Positions 6,277-14,539 of a stretch of 56,528 nt of DNA are shown here, piece after piece. The stretch's first letter is position 1. The number at the start of each line of letters is the position of its first letter. Origin of the DNA: a virus; the IMG/VR virus record IMGVR_UViG_3300046011_010468, positions 1-56,528 of that record; one strand, given 5' to 3'. Under the pieces are notes generated by a model. The model did not search any database, had not been told where the DNA came from, and saw only the letters and a program-made list of their open reading frames with translations. Made by a program: the position numbers and the translations under genes.

Positions 6277-8229
6277 ATGGCCTACTACGCACACGACAAC
6301 CTGACCAGCACGGGCACGATGAAGGCCGTGCATGCGGTGGAGATGCAGGGCATGCGGGAGGAGACGCATGAGGACATTGACCAGCTCGTGGTGCGGTCCC
6401 GGCCTGGGGCGTGGTTTGAAACGGAGGGGCACATCATCGACAAGGCCGCTGTGGAGCGTGGAGCGCGGAGCGAGGACGGTGTGGCGCTGCATGCGAACTG
6501 GCTGCAAAAGCGGCTGTTTGAGATCGCCCAGTGGTGCCTGGACAACAATGAGCCGTGCAGGCTCCTGGTTTACAAACCTCGGCAGAAAGGGTGCAGCACG
6601 GGCACGATGGCGCTGGCTTACTGGTGGAGTCGGCGTCAGCGGTCGAACTGCTTGCTCATGGGTGGGCAGTATTCGCAGGTGGAAAACCTGTGGGGCATTT
6701 TCAGCCATTACGCGAGCAAGGACCGCTTCGAGTGGGGGAACTCCATCGAGAAGCTGAACACGGATTCAGCGACTTTTTCCAACGGCAGCGAGTGGCAGTG
6801 GGAGACGGCGCGAGATCCCGAGGCGGGGCGCTCTGGGACGTATCAGGTGGCGGTGCTTACGGAAGTGGCACGCTGGGCCGAGCAGGGCGTGGCAAATGCT
6901 TCCAAGGTGCTCAACGGGGTGCAGAACTGTGTGCCAAAGATCCCGGGAACGCTGGTGATCATGGAGACGACCGTCAAAGGCGGCTTCGGCGAGTTTTACC
7001 ACAAGTGGGTGGGCGACAAGGATAAGAATGTGCCGGGTGCGGTGAGCTTCGAGGACTTCAAGCGGGGTAAGCGCGGGAACGGATGGATCAAGGTTTTTGC
7101 TCCGTGGTTCGTGTTTGAGGACAGCCGGATTGCATGCCGCGATGAGCAGGAGGCTGCGGACATCATGGCAGGCATCGGCGCGATCTCCGAAGAAGAGAAG
7201 AGCGCGGAGCAGGAGATGATCCGGCGGTTCCGTCTGGGGCCGGAGCAGATCAAATACTGGCGCGATGTGCTGATCAATGAGTGCCAGCGCGATCCTGACA
7301 ACCGGGACCGGGAGTATCCGCCGACGCCGGAGGCTGGGTTTAAGAGCACGCTGCCGGGTCGATTTAACCGGATTGGGCTGCGGAAGCTGCGCGAGGGTGC
7401 GGAGCAGCAGCGGGACGCCATGCGGCGCATCATCCTGGAGAATCCGAGCGGCGACCGGAAAAACTACGTCCCACGCATCGTGCGCGAGGACAGCGAGGCG
7501 AGCTACTACATCTGGGAGCCGCCGAAGGTGGGGTATCGCTACCTACTGGCAGCCGACTTGGCGGCCGGTGAGGAAGTCACCGAGGGCGGGGACCGGGACT
7601 GCCAGACCGTGCTGGTGATCCGGCAGGGATTCATGAGTGCGCAGCGCGGCTGCTGGATGCCGCCCAAGGTGGTGGCGACAATCAAGCCGAACTGCCGCGT
7701 GGACCAACTCGTGCTGGCGGACATGGCGTGGCGTCTTGCCCGCTACTATGGCGGCTGCTTGATCGTGCCAGAGGTGAACTATGACAAAGGATTCATCCGG
7801 GCGCTGCGGGATCGCGGAGCGCACCTTTACGAGCGCGAGAGGGCGGCGACGGACAAGGAAGACCAGAAGCCCACCAAGAAGTTTGGATTCCTCACACGCG
7901 GCACCGATGGCGAAGGCATGCGGGGCTGGTGCATTGAGCGGCTGGCGGCGGCGATTCGCGAGTGGGACGTGCAGGGCAGCGGCATCGACTGCCCGGCGGA
8001 GTTCATTCTGGCTGAACTGGAGAACTTTATCCGCACGGAATCCGGGCGCGAGGAGGCGGCCCCTGGCAAGCATGACGACTGGGTGCTGGCGCTGTGCATC
8101 GCCCTGGCGACGATTGACGGCGCGACGCTTTACCGGGCGGAGGTCACGCGGAATGCGGAGCCGGCGTATCGGGAGAAGCAGCGGCAGCGGGAGCTGGCGG
8201 CAAAGCGGGGGCAGCGGGGGATGCGGTGA
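6277..8229 (+). CDS. Terminase large subunit
   Basis: This 650-residue protein is the packaging motor: an N-terminal ATPase plus a C-terminal RNase H-fold nuclease that translocates and cuts DNA at the portal. A Walker-A-like P-loop is visible at about residues 98-108 (YKPRQKGCSTGT), and a Walker-B-like strand ending in an acidic residue at about 192-200 (VAVLTEVARW). Nuclease acidic residues appear in LLAADLAAGEE (about 423-433) and in DDWVLALC near 600. Length is at the upper end for the family. It follows the putative small subunit by 4 bp. Portal is not downstream but lies divergently at 1-3.2 kb. Confidence 0.9.
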   Translation: MAYYAHDNLTSTGTMKAVHAVEMQGMREETHEDIDQLVVRSRPGAWFETEGHIIDKAAVERGARSEDGVALHANWLQKRLFEIAQWCLDNNEPCRLLVYKPRQKGCSTGTMALAYWWSRRQRSNCLLMGGQYSQVENLWGIFSHYASKDRFEWGNSIEKLNTDSATFSNGSEWQWETARDPEAGRSGTYQVAVLTEVARWAEQGVANASKVLNGVQNCVPKIPGTLVIMETTVKGGFGEFYHKWVGDKDKNVPGAVSFEDFKRGKRGNGWIKVFAPWFVFEDSRIACRDEQEAADIMAGIGAISEEEKSAEQEMIRRFRLGPEQIKYWRDVLINECQRDPDNRDREYPPTPEAGFKSTLPGRFNRIGLRKLREGAEQQRDAMRRIILENPSGDRKNYVPRIVREDSEASYYIWEPPKVGYRYLLAADLAAGEEVTEGGDRDCQTVLVIRQGFMSAQRGCWMPPKVVATIKPNCRVDQLVLADMAWRLARYYGGCLIVPEVNYDKGFIRALRDRGAHLYERERAATDKEDQKPTKKFGFLTRGTDGEGMRGWCIERLAAAIREWDVQGSGIDCPAEFILAELENFIRTESGREEAAPGKHDDWVLALCIALATIDGATLYRAEVTRNAEPAYREKQRQRELAAKRGQRGMR

Positions 8230-8230
8230 T

Positions 8231-8246
8231 TGTCGCAACAAAACCC
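8231..8246 (+). promoter_or_regulatory. Shared 16-bp element upstream of scaffold
   Basis: TGTCGCAACAAAACCC starts just after the terminase stop, about 40 bp upstream of the scaffold ATG. It is followed by a TTGACA-like hexamer (8250-8255). It matches the elements at 31224 (16/16) and at 3226 and 26506 (15/16 each). Confidence 0.5.
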
Positions 8247-8285
8247 GTTTGACAGTTGGGGTGTCTGCTGCCTCCCATCAGCGGC

Positions 8286-9467
8286 ATGTCTGAGGTTTCA
8301 ACCCATGCAGCCCCGCCCCACACCGACACGGTCCAGCCTGTCGCAGGAGCACCCACGTCCGCGCCCGTCCCTCCGACGGGTGACAACGCCACCCCCAACC
8401 CCAACGCAAAGCAACCGGCAGCGACTTTGGAGACGCAGGCTGGAGCGGGAGGGGGCGTGGACTTCACGAAGATGGATGCAAATGCGTATGAGCGCTACAT
8501 CGAGAGCCTGCCGGATGACGGCGAGGTGATCGAGTCCGAAGACCTGGGGTCTGCTCCTGCTACCAATCCTGCTGCTGCCCCGCCCGAGGTTAAGCCCGGC
8601 GAGGAGCATGAAGAAGGGATTCTGGCTCCGGGTAAGCTGCCCAATCGGCTCAAGGTGCCCACCGATGACGAGCTATCCTTCCACACGGCCCGGTTTTTCA
8701 AAGAATCGCGGCAGGGCGGCGGGAAGATGACCTTTGGCGAGGCTGAAACGCTGGCAAAACAGATGCTCGGCATTGCTGACGCGGCCCCGGCTGCGTCAGG
8801 TGATGTTGCTGCAAATGTGCAGCCTGAGCCTGTGGTGGTTGAACCCACCGGGCGTCTGGCGGAGCTGACGCAGCAACTCGAAGCGGCCACGGCCAATTTT
8901 GAGCAGGCGGCCGAAGGTTTTGATGCCAAAGGCCAAGCAGCGGCGCTGCGCGAGGTGAACCGGCTGAACCGGGAGATTTCAAAAGCGATGGCGGACTCCC
9001 AACGCGAGGAGGCCGATGCGGTGACGCAGCAGGCTGCCGCGCAGGAGACTTTCATGCAGCAGTGGCAGGCCACGGAAGCGCAGGTGCATGGGATGTATGC
9101 CCATGCAAATGCCGCCGACCCGGCCAGCCCGCTGCACCAACGCGCCGCCGAGATCCAGGCCAGCTACCGCGACAGCCAAGACCCGGCCATGCAGGCGATC
9201 TACAACAGCCCAAACTCGGTGCTGCTGTATTTCACCCAGGCCGCCGGCGAACTCGCCATCCAACCGTCTGCGGCTCCTGCCGCGCCGGTTTCTCCATCTT
9301 CGACCAAGTCCACGCCTCCCCCCGTTTCACGACACGTCCCCGTAGGAGCTGCCCTCCTCGCCACTCAGCAGAGTGGCAACCCGGCAGCCTTTCAGGGTAG
9401 GACGAATTACCAGCCGCAATCGCTCCACGAACTCGAACAGCTCGTGGAACGCATGGCAGCAGCGTAA
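8286..9467 (+). CDS. Putative capsid scaffolding protein
   Basis: From ATG 8286 this encodes 393 residues. It has a disordered Pro/Ala/Thr-rich N-terminus, an acidic segment, a long predicted coiled coil at about residues 195-265 (LAELTQQLEAATANFEQAAE and following), and another low-complexity Pro/Ser region before the C-terminal helix HELEQLVERMAAA. Placed directly between terminase and the capsid gene, this architecture is typical of scaffolds, which guide procapsid assembly through a basic or helical C-terminus. No protease motif is seen. A shared regulatory element precedes it, suggesting a separate late promoter. Confidence 0.6.
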   Translation: MSEVSTHAAPPHTDTVQPVAGAPTSAPVPPTGDNATPNPNAKQPAATLETQAGAGGGVDFTKMDANAYERYIESLPDDGEVIESEDLGSAPATNPAAAPPEVKPGEEHEEGILAPGKLPNRLKVPTDDELSFHTARFFKESRQGGGKMTFGEAETLAKQMLGIADAAPAASGDVAANVQPEPVVVEPTGRLAELTQQLEAATANFEQAAEGFDAKGQAAALREVNRLNREISKAMADSQREEADAVTQQAAAQETFMQQWQATEAQVHGMYAHANAADPASPLHQRAAEIQASYRDSQDPAMQAIYNSPNSVLLYFTQAAGELAIQPSAAPAAPVSPSSTKSTPPPVSRHVPVGAALLATQQSGNPAAFQGRTNYQPQSLHELEQLVERMAAA

Positions 9468-9509
9468 CGGACCTCACTTTGAAGGGGTGCCATATCCCAC
9501 AACAATCAT

Positions 9510-11012
9510 ATGGCTTACTCAGAATCCGGCCCGAACACGGGCGACTCACTTTCTGCTCAAATGGACCCGAAGGTCCTTTGGGCAGCGGGCATTGACCTCG
9601 CTGAAGCGGAAGAAGATCCACTCATGCAAATGGAAGGTGGCGCAGACGCCATCATCACCACCAAAACCGAAACCAGCGCTGGCGCTGGCACCACCATCAA
9701 GTTCCAAGTCACCTCCGATTACGGTGACGAGGGTAAACAGGGAGATGAAATTTTCGAGGACGAAGACGACTTCGAAGAGGAAATCTTCAACGATTTCGAA
9801 CTGACCGTGGACTGGGTGCGTCATGCGACGCGCTTCACGAAGCGCTCCGGCGAGATCATGGGCCTGCTGGGCGAACTCAAGCGCAAGATCCCGATCAAGC
9901 TCGGGCGCTGGCTGGGCAAATACAAGTGCCACAGCATGCTTATGACCATGCTGCACAAGACCAACGCGGCCAATCACTTCTACACGGCCAGCAGCCAGGA
10001 CAGCATCAGCGCCGGCGACGGCCTGACCTATGACGAGATCGTCAAGGGTGGTGCGATTCTGAAACCCCTCGGCGGCCAGCCGGCGGTGATCGGTCGTGAA
10101 GGTAAAAATTCCATCTGGGGTGCTGTCGTTCTCGCGACGGATAACGCCACCTATGGCCTCAAGCTCGATCCGATCTACCGCCAGAACCTCCAGACGGGTT
10201 TTGTGCAAGGTCGGGATAACCTGCTCTGGAAGGGTGGCGTCGCCAATGTGGATGGCCACCTCATCAAGGAATACGTTCCTCTTCGTGGCGACATTGAAGG
10301 CGCGGTGGGTTCTCCCCTGAATCCGCAGGCGCTGCTCGGAGTCGCCGTCGCTGGTGGCACCACCGCCCTGCAAATCAAAGGCGGCGGCAACGCCACCTCG
10401 GCAGCCAAGACCAAGAAGAAGTATTTCAAATACTTCCCCAAATACGCCTTCCGCTGGCGTCCAGGTCAGGGCACCCGCACGGCAGACACACTGTCTGCCA
10501 CGTCCGAAATCTGCTGGGACCTCACGGCCCTGGGCGAGGACGGTGCAACGGCGAACGTGTTCTACGTCCGCATCACCAATCCGCCGAACGCGGCCACGGA
10601 CCCTGGCAAGTGGTGCATCTACGAAATCACGACCAACGATGGCAACATCATGACGACCTCCGCTCGTCTGGGTGCCACCGACTCCGGTCAGCGCTACCAG
10701 ACGGTCGGCGCGGTGACGTGGGATGCCAACAAGCACACCGTGACGCATGGTGAAGGCTCGCTGGTGACGCTGTGCAACGCGGCTGGGGTTTCCCTCGGTG
10801 CCACGCTCTTCCTCTACCGCCAGGCGGCGTATCGGGGCTACGGCTCGGTGCGCAACCAGCGCCAGGAAGACAGCAAGAACGGCAACTTCGTCCAGGAGCG
10901 CTACATCGAGAGCGTCTTCGGCCAGTGCCTCCGCGAGGACACTCGCGGCAACAAGCCGGCCATCGCGGTGATCAAACACGCGATCTTCTATCCGGGCATC
11001 ATTGATGCTTAA
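9510..11012 (+). CDS. Major capsid protein
   Basis: This 500-residue protein lies immediately after the scaffold and before a strong terminator, the typical place and size for the shell subunit. It has a short N-terminal arm, an acidic loop (DEIFEDEDDFEEEIFNDFEL), a helical spine segment (SGEIMGLLGELKRKIPIKLG), and many beta-prone, Gly/Ala/Thr-rich stretches towards the C-terminus. The sequence is reminiscent of the DUF4043/N4-gp56-like HK97-fold capsid proteins, but I cannot confirm that subfamily by eye. Less common codons are rare, fitting high expression. Confidence 0.7.
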   Translation: MAYSESGPNTGDSLSAQMDPKVLWAAGIDLAEAEEDPLMQMEGGADAIITTKTETSAGAGTTIKFQVTSDYGDEGKQGDEIFEDEDDFEEEIFNDFELTVDWVRHATRFTKRSGEIMGLLGELKRKIPIKLGRWLGKYKCHSMLMTMLHKTNAANHFYTASSQDSISAGDGLTYDEIVKGGAILKPLGGQPAVIGREGKNSIWGAVVLATDNATYGLKLDPIYRQNLQTGFVQGRDNLLWKGGVANVDGHLIKEYVPLRGDIEGAVGSPLNPQALLGVAVAGGTTALQIKGGGNATSAAKTKKKYFKYFPKYAFRWRPGQGTRTADTLSATSEICWDLTALGEDGATANVFYVRITNPPNAATDPGKWCIYEITTNDGNIMTTSARLGATDSGQRYQTVGAVTWDANKHTVTHGEGSLVTLCNAAGVSLGATLFLYRQAAYRGYGSVRNQRQEDSKNGNFVQERYIESVFGQCLREDTRGNKPAIAVIKHAIFYPGIIDA

Positions 11013-11018
11013 CCCCTC

Positions 11019-11064
11019 GGCAAGGTGGGGAGCCTTCGGGTTGCCCACCTTGCCTCCTTTTTTT
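11019..11064 (+). terminator. Rho-independent terminator after capsid gene
   Basis: GGCAAGGTGGG pairs perfectly with CCCACCTTGCC across a 14-base loop, followed by TCC and seven T residues. It starts 7 bp after the capsid stop and probably attenuates the late transcript so that head genes exceed tail genes. Confidence 0.9.
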
Positions 11065-11098
11065 CTTCCTCCTCCCTCTTTCCCCAGCCCCTTTTCTT

Positions 11099-11809
11099 AT
11101 GAAGCAAGTCCTTGGCCTCATTCACTTTCCCCCGTCATTGTCGCGCAGTGTGGCGCGTGTGCGGGACTTCCGGCGCTGCCCGGAGCATGACAACGTGCTG
11201 GCTTATGAAGGCCGGGCTTTGTCCGTCGATGAATTCAATCGTGTGGCTCCGAAACTGATCGGGGAAGGTAAGGGCCTGTATGGCGTGCAGCCCATCGCCA
11301 AGCTCGTCGAGGTCGAGGTGGCGGACTCTCCGCCAGTCGAAGCGCCGGCGGCAAAACCTGTGCGTGTCGCCAAACCTGCGCCGGTCATTGACCTGCCTAA
11401 AGTCACCTTGGAGCCGTCTGGCGACGGCTTTGTGCTGGTGAATTACGAAGGCGACGAGGCCCGTTACATGGGCGCGTCGCAAGCCTGGGAGTCTGATGTC
11501 TCCCTGGTCATTCCTTTTGCCTCTGAGGACGAAGCCCGTGCGGCTTGTCCTGGGGTGCTCGTTGACAAAGCTCCGGCTATCGACGAGCCAAACGAATCTC
11601 TGGCTGAGGACTCGGGGGCGAGTCCAATGTTGGTTGAGGAAAGCGCCCCGGCTCCACAGGAGCCGGTGGCGTCACCCTCCCCGCCTGCGGTCGATCCGGC
11701 GAACATCCGCAACACAGTGATGAAGGCCCAGGCTGAAAAGCGGGCTGCCAAAGCCGCCCGGAATGCCCCGGCTCCCAAAAAAGTCACGCCGCCCCCTGCG
11801 GCCAAGTAA
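11099..11809 (+). CDS. Hypothetical phage structural-region protein
   Basis: This encodes 236 residues from ATG 11099, the first gene after the capsid terminator. The N-terminus (MKQVLGLIHFPPSLSR) is followed by a small globular part with the motif DNVLAYEGRALSVDEFN. After that come Pro/Ala/Val-rich linkers on both sides of a second beta-rich segment (EPSGDGFVLVNYEGDEARYM), and then a Lys/Ala-rich basic tail ending APKKVTPPPAAK. No family is recognised. Position suggests a head-decoration or head-completion protein. Confidence 0.6.
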   Translation: MKQVLGLIHFPPSLSRSVARVRDFRRCPEHDNVLAYEGRALSVDEFNRVAPKLIGEGKGLYGVQPIAKLVEVEVADSPPVEAPAAKPVRVAKPAPVIDLPKVTLEPSGDGFVLVNYEGDEARYMGASQAWESDVSLVIPFASEDEARAACPGVLVDKAPAIDEPNESLAEDSGASPMLVEESAPAPQEPVASPSPPAVDPANIRNTVMKAQAEKRAAKAARNAPAPKKVTPPPAAK

Positions 11810-11838
11810 CCCCTGCCATGCTCCTGCTGCACGTCGTT

Positions 11839-12717
11839 ATGACCATCGCGCAACTCTTCACGCAAATGTCGCAGAACCTCTCGAAGGTTCCGTCGGCCAT
11901 GGATGCGTTGCAGCAGGCGGCCTTGGTGCGGGCGGCGAACGCTGGCTTGGCGGAGTTTGTGGATCTGCTGCCGGACCTGCGCAAGACCGAGGCCAAGACG
12001 GAGCGGCTGGGGGCTGCGGAGTCCAAGACCATCACCGCGACGGCGGCGAGTAAAGCCTTCACTCTTACCTGGGCCGAGCAGGCGAACTTCCTCGGTCGCA
12101 CGGTCGTGGTGGGGAATGACAGCAGCCGCTACAACCGGCTGCATGCCCTAAACACGCTGCTGTTTGCCCACGAGGGTGCCACGGGGAGCACGACGCTGGA
12201 AGTGCGGGCAGATGCTGTGCTCCTGGGGAGTCTGGAGGATGCCGTGGACGGCGAGGTGACGCTGGTCTGGGAGACGGGAGCCAAGGAATTGCTGCATGGC
12301 CGTCCTGAGCACCAGCGGCCCGAGGATGTGCTGGCTCTGGAAGTCGGCGAGCCGGAGCGCTGGTGGATCGAACCTTTGAACGGCATCACGGGCGGGGCCA
12401 CGCCGCTCTACCTGCTGCGCCTGTGGCCGCAGCCGGACGCGGTGTATTCCCTGCTCTACACACGGCGTCTGTGGCCGTCTGCGCTGACGACCGCCCTGCT
12501 TGCCAGCACGACTGAACTGCCCGTCCTGCCCCGCGAGGAGCAGGCGCTCGTGGCGATGTGTGAGCGTGGGATGATCGGCACGGCGCTATGGATCGGCTCG
12601 GCTGACCAGACGATTGCGCTCCAGAATTACCAGCACGGTGTCGGCCAACTGGCGACCCGCAGCACCAACCGAGGCCACAGCCAGCGGGCGAAAATTTACA
12701 CCAAACGAGGATACTGA
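11839..12717 (+). CDS. Putative head-tail adaptor protein
   Basis: I start this at ATG 11839 (MTIAQLFTQMSQ), giving 292 residues; ATG 11818 is possible but adds only a short leader. The protein begins with an N-terminal helical region (LQQAALVRAANAGLAEFVDL), then beta-rich sequence (FTLTWAEQANFLGRTVVVG) and a region rich in Trp/Leu/Arg (LYLLRLWPQPDAVYSLLYTR). This mix is common in podovirus adaptor proteins that bind below the portal, and the gene follows the capsid region as adaptors often do. It is coupled to the next gene with a 1-bp gap. Function is inferred from context and overall look. Confidence 0.5.
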   Translation: MTIAQLFTQMSQNLSKVPSAMDALQQAALVRAANAGLAEFVDLLPDLRKTEAKTERLGAAESKTITATAASKAFTLTWAEQANFLGRTVVVGNDSSRYNRLHALNTLLFAHEGATGSTTLEVRADAVLLGSLEDAVDGEVTLVWETGAKELLHGRPEHQRPEDVLALEVGEPERWWIEPLNGITGGATPLYLLRLWPQPDAVYSLLYTRRLWPSALTTALLASTTELPVLPREEQALVAMCERGMIGTALWIGSADQTIALQNYQHGVGQLATRSTNRGHSQRAKIYTKRGY

Positions 12718-12718
12718 C

Positions 12719-13015
12719 ATGCTGACCATCTCCCACGTCCCCGCCCAGAACCGCAGCGGCAGCATCGATGCCGGTGGCACGGCACAGGATGTTTACACCG
12801 CCACTGAGCAGCCCAAGTATGGGTTCGAGTTTTTCAACACTTCCGACACGGTGATGTATCTGGATTGGGACACCGCCGCGACGGCCGCCAACGGTGTGCC
12901 AGTGCCTGCGGGCGGCAGTTATTACATGCCGGGTCCTGGTGGCGTGGTGCCTCATGGAAGAATGAGCGTGCTGTGCGCCACGACCGGGAAAACCTTCACC
13001 TGCAAAACTTTCTAA
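12719..13015 (+). CDS. Small beta-rich structural protein
   Basis: This 98-residue protein starts at ATG 12719, one base after the previous stop. The sequence is nearly all beta-prone (GFEFFNTSDTVMYLDWDT) and ends in a Cys-containing strand (SVLCATTGKTFTCKTF). Small beta-sandwich proteins of this kind are common in phage heads and tail tips as decoration or stabilising proteins. No specific family is identified. It is followed 4 bp later by the glycine-rich appendage gene. Confidence 0.6.
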   Translation: MLTISHVPAQNRSGSIDAGGTAQDVYTATEQPKYGFEFFNTSDTVMYLDWDTAATAANGVPVPAGGSYYMPGPGGVVPHGRMSVLCATTGKTFTCKTF

Positions 13016-13019
13016 CGCC

Positions 13020-14000
13020 ATGCCTGCGGGATCTACACCTTCGACGTTCGGAACTCTTACCGGCGCTCCCAGCGACAACGCGGCGCTGGCAGCAGCACTG
13101 GCTGGTGCCGGAGGATTCATAGACACCGACGTTGCTTACCTGGACTCCACAGGCAACGACACCACAGGCGACGGCTCCCCTGGAAACCCTTGGTTGACCG
13201 CTCAAAAGGCGGTGGATGAGGGCTTTACCATAATTCGCGGCGGCGTCGGAAATTTTGGAAATATTTCCAGCTCCTCGGCGCTTAACATCACACTCATTGG
13301 CCTTGGCCGATACAATACTGTTTTTGGCACCATCTCCGCCCCATCTGGCAGCGTCACGGGCAACGGAATGGACATGCTGACAGTCGGGGCCATTACCTTC
13401 ACGGCCACACCAAACGGCACCACGGGGGCGACTGGAGAAGAGGGTGGTGGACCCGGTGGAGATGGACAGTCAGCAGCCAATGCAACCTCATCTCAATGCA
13501 GTCACCTTACAAGCTCTGGAGACATTACTCTGGTTGGCGCTGTTGGTGGTGCAGGTGGGACTGGTGGCGGTGGAACAATCGGCGGCGTAGGTGGCAATGG
13601 TTCGGGTGGCGGTGATGGAGCCACTTTAAGCCTAACCAACTGCCGCTATCAAAGCGCCATCAGCGCAAGCGGGAATGGCGGCGCAGGTGGGACAGGTGGC
13701 GATGGTAGCGACGGCAATGGAGGAAATGGAGGAAATGGCGGCCAAGGTGGTTCAGGGGGCGCACTGGAGATCGTTGGATGCATTGAATTAGTCGGCCATA
13801 GCACTCCCGCTGGCGATGGCGGTGGCGCTGGCACTGGCGGCGGTGGAAGTGTTGGCAATGGATCCGAAGGGGGTGCCGGTGGCGCTGGCACCAATGGAAC
13901 CACGCTGATCACTCACTTTTCCAGCGTCGTCGCTGGAACAGTCACGACTGACACAGTGGTTGCCAGCATGGTTGATGGAAACTTCGTCGCGAGTGCATAA
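13020..14000 (+). CDS. Glycine-rich appendage protein with beta-helix-like N-terminus
   Basis: This is a 326-residue protein with two visible parts. The first 120 residues contain DSTGNDTTGDGSPGNPW followed by TAQKAVDEG, the signature that opens many right-handed parallel beta-helix (DUF1565-like) domains. From about residue 130 to 300 the chain has several glycine runs (GGAGGTGGGGTIGGVGGNG, GGNGGNGGQGGSGG) separated by normal beta strands with single cysteines. Such runs recall the polyglycine-II bundles of some phage receptor-binding adhesins. It lies in the tail region, so adhesion to the host surface is the likely role. The DNA under the glycine runs is itself repetitive. Confidence 0.6.
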   Translation: MPAGSTPSTFGTLTGAPSDNAALAAALAGAGGFIDTDVAYLDSTGNDTTGDGSPGNPWLTAQKAVDEGFTIIRGGVGNFGNISSSSALNITLIGLGRYNTVFGTISAPSGSVTGNGMDMLTVGAITFTATPNGTTGATGEEGGGPGGDGQSAANATSSQCSHLTSSGDITLVGAVGGAGGTGGGGTIGGVGGNGSGGGDGATLSLTNCRYQSAISASGNGGAGGTGGDGSDGNGGNGGNGGQGGSGGALEIVGCIELVGHSTPAGDGGGAGTGGGGSVGNGSEGGAGGAGTNGTTLITHFSSVVAGTVTTDTVVASMVDGNFVASA

Positions 14001-14013
14001 AATTAACAACACT

Positions 14014-14214
14014 ATGAGCCACGAAGAATCCTCCGCCATTGAAGCCCTTCGTCAAACCATTCGCTGGTTGATCGGCGGTGTTCTCGGATTGCTCGCTGGC
14101 GCTCTACCCTGGGCGGAGTGCCATGAATACGACCGCGACACGCCGGCCAGTTTCCCGGCAGCGTGGCTGGCCCAGAACGGACTGGAACCCTACACCCCTG
14201 TCATCGCACCATGA
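14014..14214 (+). CDS. Small membrane protein (holin candidate)
   Basis: From ATG 14014 this encodes 66 residues with one likely transmembrane helix at about 17-36 (RWLIGGVLGLLAGALPWA), a charged N-terminus and a short Pro-rich C-terminus. The stop overlaps the next start (ATGA). Two adjacent small membrane proteins in a late operon suggest a lysis pair, such as holin with antiholin or spanin. Single-helix topology is compatible with a class III-type holin, but no family is confirmed. Confidence 0.5.
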   Translation: MSHEESSAIEALRQTIRWLIGGVLGLLAGALPWAECHEYDRDTPASFPAAWLAQNGLEPYTPVIAP

Positions 14215-14528
14215 GTGAATCCATTCTCCGCAACCTGAAGGCATTTGGCCTGACACCGTGGCAGCTCGTGCTAGGAGCGGCGATAGCCTACGGGTGGGTG
14301 AACTCGTTGATGCCGATGCCGGCGGCAATGCAAACGATGAACACCGAGGTGCGGGCGCTCAACAAGACGGTGCAGGAGCTGGGGACCAAGGTGGAGATTC
14401 ATTCCGTGCTCATCGCCCAAATTTCCGACCTCAAAACAGAAGTCTCCGGCATGCGGCGGGAGCTTTCGACCATCGAGGGGCGGCTGGCGCATTCCGCGAA
14501 CTACCGGACCAAGGGAAGCGAACCTTAG
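14211..14528 (+). CDS. Membrane-anchored coiled-coil protein (lysis candidate)
   Basis: The protein has 105 residues from ATG 14211, translationally coupled to the preceding membrane protein. It has a hydrophobic segment at about residues 15-35 (PWQLVLGAAIAYGWVNSLM) followed by a long heptad region (MNTEVRALNKTVQELGTKVE). A membrane anchor plus periplasmic coiled coil is the layout of i-spanins and of some holin-associated proteins. There is no lipoprotein partner next to it. Function is inferred from topology and its position beside 14014-14214. Confidence 0.5.
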   Translation: MSESILRNLKAFGLTPWQLVLGAAIAYGWVNSLMPMPAAMQTMNTEVRALNKTVQELGTKVEIHSVLIAQISDLKTEVSGMRRELSTIEGRLAHSANYRTKGSEP

Positions 14529-14539
14529 ACTGTGTGACC

